Source: Persicaria tinctoria (lineage: Eukaryota; Streptophyta; Magnoliopsida; Caryophyllales; Polygonaceae). From it: a stretch of DNA of 64,000 bases. The translations under genes and the position numbers were made by a program. This document shows positions 43,146-51,744 of this stretch, one piece after another (position 1 is the stretch's first letter; the number at the start of each line of letters is the position of its first letter). Where the stretch lies: contig JBANSL010000003.1 in assembly GCA_037127255.1 (NCBI GenBank), positions 22,778,314 through 22,842,313 of the forward strand. Direction: 5' to 3'. The notes under the pieces were generated by a model. It saw only the letters and a list, made by a program, of their open reading frames with translations, did no database searches and was not told the DNA's origin.

Positions 43146-44784
43146 AACTCCCCCACACTTAGCCTTTTGCTTGTCCGACCTCGAGCAAAACAAAACATTT
43201 ATGAGTCATTCATCCCACGAACACAATCCTTCATGCAATAGCCTCATCAAAAGCAATACCTCCTCAAAGTGCCAACATATACAAGGCAAACAAATGTCCT
43301 AGCAAGTATTTATGTGATCAAGTAACCCGCATGCTTACACATCCAACCTCACCGGGAATAAAGTGTTTTCGCTCTCACTCAAGTGTTTAGGTTTATCAAT
43401 TAACACTTCAACTCTATCCAAAATGCAACTAAGCTACATAGGAATTGAAATTGAATCACAATCTCCACCGTGGATGTCATTACCAGCAAAAATCATCAGG
43501 TCTTTTATGGGTTGTAATGGGGCCAAGGTAGAAAACATAAGGTATGGAACAATTTAGGCCATGTGGTGCTCATAATCCGGGAACTAAGGAAGCAACCAAA
43601 TCATCATACCACTTATAAACTCATACCATAGCTCTACAATGTAATACAACTCCAATCTCAAGCATATAACTTTACAAACCATACTCAACTCATTCCTTTA
43701 TTCTTTTTTTTCTTCTTCTTCTTTTCTTTTCTTTTTCTACCTTTTTTTTCATGCTATATCAAATGATTTTCCTTGACTTTTACCCCTAAGTGAATTTTAT
43801 CCTCCTTAGGTCCCAAGTAATGAATATACTAGCAATAATCAAACATCTCATAAGGGTACATCAACCATACAATCCACCACTAAAAACCATCATCCACAAT
43901 ATAAATATTCACCAACCATTCCTAATTCCCGGATGGGGTCAGGCTATAATTGGCTATGGAAAATCTTGTGGAGCTATAAAGGAATAGGCAATTAGGCTCA
44001 AATTGGCTTAAAGCAGAGGATCATATGTAAGGTGGAATAGAGTCAAATAAGGCTAATAAAGGTGCCTCAATCATGTGAAATTTAGCAATAACAACCATAT
44101 AAGTACATCCTTGACATAGATAACAAAATCAATTCCAAGAGGTAGAAGCATTGGAGAGTATTCACACACATGAAACAAGAGCAAAAGGACTCAATGAAGT
44201 GTAGTCCCAATAAGGCCAAAAACCAATCTCACAAGGTTAAATTTTTGTTGGATTTCAGTCATGCTAGGAACTTAGATCATACAAGCTCAATTATGTTCAC
44301 CTGGCTATGTTTCACATAAAAACAATAAGTGGGATAAGGCTAGAGCAATTCAAACATGTCATGGGACTTATATGATCATAATTTCAATAAAATTTTGAGA
44401 ACTCACTTAGCTTGGTGGTTGTTTAAACAATGACATATTTTATGCAAATGCATGATTTTTTTTTTTCTTTTTCATCATTTTTTTTTCATCTTTTTTTTTT
44501 CTTTTTGTTTTTCTTAAAATAAAACTAAGATGCGAAACATTAAAACATGAATGTTATGCAAAATAATTGAAGCATGCTCGATATGCAGTGCAACCTACTA
44601 TGTACACTAATCCCCTCCCCCACACTTGAAGTTTTCATTGTCTCAATGAAATCAAAACAACAAAAATTAGAAAGAGTAAAGGAGAAGAAAAGTAAAACTC
44701 ACAAGCTGGCTATAATCTACTTACCTCGGGTTGCCTCCCGAGAAGCGCCTTTATTTCTTGTCGTTGGCCCAACGTAGTGGCTCC
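43146..44784 (-). other. Athila noncoding spacer between integrase and 3' LTR
   Basis: No supportable ORF. It contains T/C-rich runs (43700-43760, 44458-44515) and the conserved tract CTCGGGTTGCCTCCCGAGAA near 44726 typical of these elements. No env-like ORF was found here. Confidence 0.6.
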
Positions 44785-46440
44785 TCACTGAGCCTCTTCA
44801 GCTGGCTCTTGAAGAGCCATCTCCTCTTTTATGTCTGTGGAGAATCCATCAAAGTAAATTTTAAGCCTATGACCATTTACCTTGAACACGACGCCGCTCT
44901 TCTCATCTTTGATGTTCACCACTCCATGTGGGAAGATATGAACGATGGTGTAAGGGCCTGCCCAACGAGAGCGAAGCTTTCCAGGGAAAAGTGTAAGGCG
45001 GGATTGATAGAGGAGGACTTTATCCCCCACCTTGAAATATTTCCTCAATATGTGCTTGTCGTGCCAAGCTTTGGTCTTGTCCTTATAGTTGACGGCGTTG
45101 TCATAAGCGTCCCATCTCAATTCCTCCAACTCCTGAATTTGGAGCTTTCGGAACTCGCCAACTTCATTGATCCTCATGTTACACTCCTTCACCGCCCAAT
45201 AGGCCTTGTGTTGGAGCTCGACTGGAAGATGACACGCTTTTCCATACACCAATCGGTATGGTGACATACCAATTGGGGTCTTGTATGCCGTACGATAGGC
45301 CCACAATGCATCATCCAATCTCAAACTCCAATCCTTACGATTAGGGGCAACCGTCTTCTCCAAGATTGCTTTGATTTCGCGATTTGAGACCTCGGCTTGC
45401 CCATTGGTTTGGGGGTGATAGGCGGTGGACACCTTTTGCGTCACATGGTATTTCTTGAGTAGAACACTCACCGTTTTATTGCAAAAGTGTGTCCCCCTGT
45501 CGCTTATCAATGTTCGTGGCACACCGAATGTAGAAAAGAGGTCCTTCAAGAACCCTGCAACAACTCGTGAATCATCAGTTTTGGTGGCTTTTGCCTCCAC
45601 CCACTTGGAGACATAATCCACAGCAAGTAATATATAAAGGTTCCCAAAGGAGCTAGGCAGGGATGGCAATGGGTCGGGTGATGGGTGGATGATGTACTTC
45701 CGTCACCCGACCCACCACCCAAAATCCTTCACCCTACCCGACCCATCACCCACCAAATATTTCACCCGCCCCGTCCACCCATCACCCACCGGGTGATCGG
45801 GTGATAATTCGGGTGAAATATAAGACGTCAAATTCATCAAAAAAAATTATTGAAAAATATACGTCGAACACATCGACTAATAAACAAGTACCAAATATAG
45901 TCAAATTCAGTCAAATACGTGTAAACATCTACAACTTTCAACATTTCAAGCTAGAGAAAAACATTACAACAATTATGAATAAAAAGAAGAGAAAACATAA
46001 TCTTCAACGACCAAAGCCTATAAGCTCGAAATCATTTATAGGTATCTTGAATTAGGGTTTATGGGAGTATATTAGTAATTTCGCATATAAAATATAATTA
46101 TATAATATAAGTCGGGTAACGGGTCGGGTGACGGATCGAGTGATGGGTCGGGTGACGGGTGGGGAATGTCTTCACCCGAATCCGACCCGACCCATCACCC
46201 GTTCACCCATCACCCATTTAATATCCGCTTTATTTCGGATTTTCACCCACTTTTTCGGGTCGGGTGAGACGGATATCCGTCGGGTGCGGGTGAAATTGTC
46301 ATCCCTAGAGCTAGGGAAAGGCCCCATGAAATCAATTCCCCAAACATCAAATATTTCACAAAACATTAAACGCATTTGGGGCATTTCATTTCTTCCTGAC
46401 AAGTTCCCTACTCGTTGGCATCGATCACAAGATTTACAAT
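44785..46440 (-). pseudogene. Athila-type integrase, split by a hAT MITE
   Basis: The upstream part 46440-46316 has the zinc-finger end and CRRVGN-like residues, then [20 protein letters not shown] and GPFPSS. After the MITE (46307-45658) the core continues with [32 protein letters not shown] and [16 protein letters not shown], giving the D, D, E catalytic set, then [38 protein letters not shown] and the C-terminal end at 44785. The downstream part is an open frame of 294 codons; only the MITE and the missing upstream pol break it here. Integrase would join gypsy cDNA to chromosomal DNA. Confidence 0.88.
45658..46307. mobile_element. hAT-type MITE (650 bp) in the integrase
   Basis: Tips are CAGGGATGGCAATGGGTCGG and, on minus, TAGGGATGACAATTTCACCC. 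The 8-bp duplication GAGCTAGG is perfect (45650-45657, 46308-46315). Terminal thirds are tandem GGGTCGGGTGA/TCACCCGACCC copies that can form long hairpins. The core is AT-rich and noncoding. Confidence 0.9.
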
Positions 46441-46470
46441 AAGCATGAGCATCACGAAAAATATGAGGCC

Positions 46471-46693
46471 AAATTCAGATCTTGTTTCAACAATAAAATC
46501 GATATTCAAACCTGTAGGATTGAGATTGAAGGCGGTAGAGTCTCCCAATCTGATCTACATCACCTGTCGAGGCTCCCACACACCGGTCGACTTTCCGACG
46601 TTGCTCTTCACCACCGACCGCGCCTACCACTGTGCAGTCTTCTTCCTTGAAGTCAATCTCTAGATGAAGGAAGAAAGCCTTCGTGCTTTTTTT
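46471..46693 (+). other. Unassigned segment with a 60-codon open frame
   Basis: Between the truncated Athila border and the retroposon lies a stretch with a plus-strand frame KPVGLRLKAVESPNLIYITC ending EVNL* at 46663. Protein-like composition, no recognised family; it may be a MULE-captured exon. Confidence 0.25.
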
Positions 46694-46707
46694 CTTTTGT
46701 TTCTTTT

Positions 46708-48138
46708 TTTTATTACTTCGTGCTTTTTTTTTTGAAGCAAGATAAGAAATTCAGTTCTCTAGACAAGCCTAGAGAGACCGAGAGACCAGACAAGCCGGTG
46801 GATGGACTAACCATCATGTACAATAGAAGCAAATAACTGAAGCAAATGACAGAAATAAATAACAGAAGCAAATGACAGAAAATAAAAACAAGGAACGTAC
46901 AAGCCATCCTATACTGTGCAACACGAGCTAAAGAAGAACGAAACGACCGGCAAAAGGGACAATGCTTACAACGAACTTTGGGGACCAGTGGACACCTCAG
47001 ATTATGGACTCGATGAGCCTTCAGATGTCAATCACACGTCCACGACGTCATCGAACATGACACATCAATCAGCGCTCACAAGAAGCCTACAACACAACAA
47101 GAATAACACAGTATACTAACCCGCAAAACAACCACAAACCACACCAAAGCACAATCAAACCCCAAGACTTCGTCTCAGTCCTCAAGGACGATAATAAAAT
47201 CGTGGGCAGGCTACCACAAGGATAAGCCTAAAAGAGGTGATACAAAACAAGACAAGGAAGAGAAACCGGGCAGAGATGAACCAGAAAGCGACTGCAAGAG
47301 CGGACAACAACAAACAAAAGGGTTGGTGGCGCAGGAGGATCAAAAGGAAGGGATAAAGGAGCTCGATGGAGACGTGGAGGAACCCGGTAGGCGTAGAGTT
47401 GAAGGGCACGCGGTGGAGGTGCGGCAACCGAGTAGCAAGGAGACAACCGGAGCCGAAGGAATCAGCGACGGAGCTCCAAGCGGAGGAGTTGGTGGCGATG
47501 GCTGAGAAACTGTGGGTGGGTATTTGGCATCGGAGCCTCGAAGAGGTGTCATGCCCATCTTGTAGAGGAAGGACGGCCGGAGATGCATATGGTGGAGCCG
47601 AGGGGTGGCGTTACTAGTGTAAACCTTGTAGAACAAGGGAGAAGGAACCGGCGGAGGCTCCAGTGTGGTGACGGAGGTCGGTGTGTGGCTATTGGAGCCG
47701 ATTTGGCGGTCGGTGAGCGGCGGTGGAGCCGGAGGGTGACGTAGACCCTGTAGATCAAGGGAGAAGGAACCGAGGAGGCTCCAGTGTGGTGACAGAGGTC
47801 GGCGTGTGGCCAGTGGAGCTGAATCGGCGGTCGACGAGCAGCGGCCTGGAGTCAAGCGCCCATTGCGGAAAGCGACGGGTACCAGACAACCCAAAGGCCT
47901 GGAAACAAGGGCGGTGCGGAACTGAACCGCTGGAGATGCAACAACGAGGGGATAAGGTCGCGGTTGGCGACGGACATCAAGGATAAAGGCTTCGGAGGCA
48001 GAGCTCGACCCGAAGGCGGGGGATGATGGGTGATGGAAGGCGGTGGCGGCGTTGTGGGAGGCCGGTAGGCAAAGTTGATGTGAATCAGGAGGGCGGCGTC
48101 CAAACTCTCTCAAAAGAGAGCGTTAGGGTTTTTAAGTG
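46708..48138 (-). mobile_element. Short non-LTR retroposon (1.4 kb) with A-tail and 14-bp duplication
   Basis: CTTTTGTTTCTTTT occurs at 46694-46707 and 48139-48152, flanking a unit whose minus-strand 3' end (46708-46737) is A-rich with ...CTTGCTTCAAAAAAAAA, preceded by CTTGTCTGGTCTCTCGGTCT, similar to plant LINE 3' ends. The 5' part is GC-rich. RT and endonuclease are absent, so it is an internally deleted LINE or a LINE-mobilised transcript. Confidence 0.6.
47340..48113 (-). pseudogene. Pro/Ser-rich 257-codon ORF in the retroposon
   Basis: Open from MREFGRRPPDSHQLCLPAS to SSTSPSSSFIPSF. Low-complexity Pro/Ser/Thr/Leu composition, and the opposite strand is equally open, so GC-rich leader DNA with few stops is a sufficient explanation. 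Two internal blocks repeat (ATRRPLSPHWSLLGSF and ATHRPPSPHWSLRRF in an alternative frame near 47700), a diverged duplication of about 120 bp. No domain recognised. Confidence 0.25.
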
Positions 48139-48239
48139 CTTTTGTTTCTTTTCTTGTGCGTATTGCTTTTTTTTTTAATTCAATTTTTTATCTTGGTGGG
48201 GGCTGATTTAATTTTCAAATAATTTTTTTCTTTTACAAC

Positions 48240-48378
48240 AAATAACTGGCGGAGTTACATTTAAACTGGATATTGGTCACGGGGCGAACTTTTTTAAAAG
48301 TTCAGGGGAACCAAACGGAACATTTTGGGTCACCAACCGGAATAGCATAAACCACAGGGGCACCAGACGGAATTTCCC
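48240..48378 (-). repeat. Right TIR of the Mutator-like element
   Basis: Reverse complement of 41057-41195; the outer tip is GGGAAATTCCGTCTGG. Confidence 0.9.
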
Positions 48379-48653
48379 TAAATAAAAATAAGAAATAGCC
48401 CAAAAATAATTTGGGGTATTTCACTTTATTTGTTTTGTTTTTATTGTTTATTAAATTAATTAATTTTTTATTGGTAAACAATTGTGGTGGGGTATAGATA
48501 AAGTTAAAAAAATAAGTAATGGGGTAAACTTATGGGTGTAGGGAAAATCTTAGAGGAAGAGGTAGAAGTATTGAAAAATGAGGTGTCGAAATATTACGAT
48601 GAGAGATAATAAAAATTAGGAATGGGGTTGCCCCATGAATGCTGACGCTCTTA

Positions 48654-49131
48654 GGGGTGGGGACAAGATGGGATGGGACGAGGGTTATGTCGCGTCCCAT
48701 TTCGTGTAATTTTTGCAAGATAGGATTGGGACATGTTTTTTTTTTAATCATGTATATGTAGATCTTGTCCCTCACTTGTGAAACGAGACGGGCCTTGTCC
48801 TTCAAACATTAATTGTTTATAAACCTCAGTTGTGCAAATGAAAGAACATGAACACTGTTTTTGCTCTAATGCTTTGCAAAAGACCCATTTGGACAATGAT
48901 GCTAGGAAGCTGGATATACATGATTTTTCACTATCGGGTTGGCTTCATAGTTGAAGACAACATCTTTATTACCTCTCTGATTTTGTTTTAATTCCATTCA
49001 TTTTGGTTATGTGGTATGAAACTGTATGATTCCAGTATCACTGCCCAATTTAAAATGTCATTACTAATTTTAGAGTTGGCAAATAGTACAAAAAATACCA
49101 TACCAACCACGTACGAACTGTTTTGGTAACC
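48654..49131. other. Stretch without a supportable gene
   Basis: Only short frames. A G-rich start (GGGACAAGATGGGATGGG) near 48660 is the one distinctive tract. It ends at GGTAACC before the AATAT duplication (49132-49136) of the next element. Confidence 0.5.
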
Positions 49132-49136
49132 AATAT

Positions 49137-49530
49137 TGACGCAGTAGGAAGTCGTGGAAGGCACGCAAGCGCGAACCTTTGATGATAAAGGGTTCGCAAG
49201 CGACGAAACCCAAGGAAATATACATGGAATCTACCAGAAAGGGGCTTGGAATCCACCAAGGAGATAAAGAGAAAGTTCTCTAAACCGATATTTGATTAAT
49301 AATTTGAATGAATGATTATGGCTCATGCCTACAATTGCTTAAATAGAAGAAAACTAACCTAATATAAAAGATATAACTTTCCTAAATATATCCTAAGATA
49401 AAAGATAGAAGTTCCTAAGTTATCTAAATTTATGCATTAAGTCAAAAAGGAAAAGATAAAACCTTAATAATAATCTCTAACTAAAAGATAAAAGATAGCT
49501 CTTAAAAGATATAATTTTGCTCCTGCATCA
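49137..49530 (-). repeat. 3' LTR of the gag-protease gypsy element
   Basis: Minus-strand TGATGCAGGAGCAAAATTAT to CTACTGCGTCA. Almost identical to 51328-51721. Confidence 0.9.
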
Positions 49531-51282
49531 GTCTCCTTCACTTATGAAGAACTCGACCCTGAGTTCTCTACTAGATGTAGGACCCCAGTTAGATGTTCTG
49601 TAATGCCCAGTATCTTCCAGCTCCTCCTTACCTTGCCTCATCACCAAGAAATTGGACTTCCTTCTTCCTACCTGCTTATCAAAACACAGGACTGGAGCCA
49701 TTGCAATTTTATGACCGTTCCACTTAAACAACATCACATTATCTCGTCCTTTGTAGGTGACATCATGATCAAACTGCCAAAGGATAACCAAGCAACACAT
49801 GACAAATGTCCATATCTATGACATCACAAAGTACCTCTTCTTTATAGTGCTTACCAATGGAAAGAGGCACGTTGCAAGTTAAAGAGATCTGCATTTGCGG
49901 CCCTTCATTCACCCACCCTAGTCCATAGGGCTTGTCGTGAGGCTTCGTCGATAACCCCAAATAAGTCACTAACTTTTGTGAGACCAAGTTCTCGACACTT
50001 CTATTATCAACAATCAAGTTACATACCTTGCTTGCGATAGAACAGTGTGCCAGAAACAGATTGGTACATTACCCCTCTTCTTTGGATGGAAACAAGAACC
50101 GCTGAAGGATGATGTTCACCCGCTCATCAGATTCTTCTTCAGCAAATTCAGCATCGGAGTACCCATCATCATTTTCCTCGTCGTCAGCATACACAATAGC
50201 GGTTGTCCGCCTGGATGAACAAACGTTTGACTTGTGGTCGACGCCTCCGCATCGAAAATAATTGTCTCCGGTCAGTCTAGCATAAGGATTTGCTGGCTTC
50301 TGATTGGACACCTTGGTAGGGGCCTTTGTTGATGAGGATGTTGTACCCTTATCCTTATCAATTGTTCGCGGTCTTTTCTTTGGACTCGACATCCTTTTCT
50401 GCATCCCACGTTGCTTCATGGTTATTTTGTTGGAAATACTTGCAGAAATATGAGAAATTCTTGGGGGATTTCTCCATCAATTCAGCCTTTAGCGCCAGGC
50501 TAGAAGCCTCAGTGATAGTCCAACATGTCTGCATCCCCATCTTCTCTTGAATTGAACTCTTCAACCCACTGATATAGCGAGCCACCTTTTGGTTCTCAGT
50601 CTCATTCACGTCGTTGCGCTCACACAATCGTAGGAACTCAGTGGTATACTCTGCCACACTCTTCTTATTGCCCTGAGCATATTCAATGTACATCTTGTAC
50701 AAAATTTGCTCATAGTCATCAGGCAAAAAGCGCTCCATCATTAGTTGCTTCATCCGCTGCTTTTGTCTCTGGACCACCAATTTGTCCCACTAGACAGCAG
50801 CAGTACTCTTAAGACGGATTGCTACCATCTTAACTTGTTTGTTCTCCGGGACCCCCATGATCTCAAAGAATCTATCAACCACAATCTGCCAATCCAGGAG
50901 CTCTTCGACGCTCATATTCCCATGGAACGGAGGAATATCAGCCTTAACTCGATAATCATGGCGATTTTGGGTGTCGCCTTGATTCTCCGCGAGATCCTCT
51001 TCAAGGAGGCTCTTCTTTCGAACTGGACTCATTACCACCCCGACGGTTTGCACCATCTTTGCCAGCACTACCCCCGCGGCCAGCGCCATTGCCAGCGTTG
51101 TTTCCACATGCGCCAACACCACCGTTGTTTCCACTAGTGCCAGCACCACCGTTGTTGTTGTTACCGGCCAACAGTGCCGCCAAATGATCACCCAGACCAT
51201 TAAGAGTCATGGTAAAGGCCACGAAAATCTCTTGAGAGAACTCTTGAAAGTCTGCCTTGGTAAGTTGTTGATCTCCCATCAC
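49528..51282 (-). pseudogene. Gypsy gag and protease, multiply frameshifted
   Basis: The start MGDQQLTKADFQEFSQEIFV (51279) is followed by an Asn/Gly-rich stretch. In a shifted frame come [19 protein letters not shown] and [12 protein letters not shown] (Retrotrans_gag core), then after a stop QLMMERFLPDDYEQILYKMY and CERNDVNETENQKVARYISG. A CCHC-like YFRCGGVDHKSNVC lies in another frame (about 50240), then a protease-like stretch MIVDNRSVENLVSQKLVTYL (normally I-V-D-x-G-S) and DVIDMDICHVLLG. It ends with the linker that normally precedes RT. At least three frame changes and two stops. Protease Asp-Asn replaces the usual Asp-Gly. Confidence 0.85.
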
Positions 51283-51327
51283 GCTTCAAGTTGAAAACAA
51301 ACAGGAGAAACCTACTCTGATGCAAAT

Positions 51328-51721
51328 TGGCGCTGTAGGAAGTCGTGGAAGGCACGCAAGCGCGAGCCTTTAATGATAAAGGGTTCGCAAGCGACGAAAC
51401 CCTGGGAAATATGCATGGAATCCACCAGAAAGGGGCTTGGAATCCACCAAGGAGATAAAGAGAAAGTTCTCTAAACCAATATTTGATTAATAATATGAAT
51501 TAATGATTATGGCTCATGCCTGCAATTGCTTAAATAGAAGAAAACTAACCTAATATAAAAGATATAACTTTCCTAAATATATCCTAAGATAAAAGATAGA
51601 AGTTCCTAAGTTATCTAAATTTATGCATTAAGTCAAAAAGAAAAAGATAAAACCTTAATAATAATCCATAACTAAAAGATAAAAGATAGCTCTTAAAAGA
51701 TATAATTTTGCTTCTGCATCA
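51328..51721 (-). repeat. 5' LTR of the gag-protease gypsy element
   Basis: Minus-strand TGATGCAGAAGCAAAATTAT to CTACAGCGCCA. The last T to C and A changes weaken the 3' tip. Confidence 0.88.
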
Positions 51722-51744
51722 AATATGGTGGTAACCGATGCTTC

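Larger units (their letters stand above)
41861..46470 (-). mobile_element. 5'-truncated Athila-type Ty3/gypsy element
   Basis: The 3' LTR (41861-43145) and a GTGTGGGGGAGTTT purine tract beside it, a 1.6-kb noncoding spacer and an integrase-coding region follow in order on the minus strand. Everything upstream of the integrase zinc finger (gag, PR, RT, RH, 5' LTR) is missing at a break near 46470. Integrase C-terminal residues ([11 protein letters not shown]) and the spacer are of Athila type. A hAT MITE interrupts the integrase. Confidence 0.8.
41057..48378. mobile_element. Mutator-like element (7.3 kb) with long TIRs and 9-bp duplication
   Basis: TIRs of about 140 bp at 41057-41195 and 48240-48378 begin GG(A/G)AAATTCCGTCTGGTG and share CCTGTGGTTTATGCTATTCC and TTCCGGTTGGTGACCCAAA. 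TAAATAAAA at 41048-41056 and 48379-48387 is a perfect 9-bp duplication, diagnostic of MULEs. Inside are a transposase relic (41651-41860), a truncated Athila element and a short non-LTR retroposon, so most of the length is secondary insertion. Confidence 0.9.
34199..48650. mobile_element. PIF/Harbinger-like MITE (about 0.7 kb of its own) opened by later insertions
   Basis: The left tip GAGCACCAGCATTTATGGG follows TTA (34196-34198). The right tip, reverse-complemented, is GAGCGTCAGCATTCATGGGG, followed by TTA (48651-48653). TTA/TAA duplications and GAGC...CA tips fit Harbinger/Tourist elements. Its own sequence remains at 34199-34372, about 37746-37850, a short piece near 41050, and 48388-48650. 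The rest is the solo LTR, the inverted-repeat segment and the Mutator-like element. There is no transposase in its own parts. Confidence 0.6.
49137..51721 (-). mobile_element. Non-autonomous Ty3/gypsy element with gag-protease only
   Basis: 394-bp LTRs at 49137-49530 and 51328-51721 are very similar. AATAT duplicates at 49132-49136 and 51722-51726. On minus, a TTTGCATCAGAGTAGG site next to the 5' LTR resembles a mutated initiator-Met primer site, and GTGAAGGAGAC precedes the 3' LTR. The 1.8-kb interior encodes gag, a zinc knuckle and a retropepsin-like region but no RT, RNase H or integrase. Such elements are called TR-GAG. It would depend on an autonomous gypsy partner. Confidence 0.88.

Noticed and set aside
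47340..48113. Pro/Ser-rich 257-codon ORF as a host gene
   Set aside because: GC-rich DNA with both strands open, inside a unit with an A-tail and target duplication; no domain pattern.
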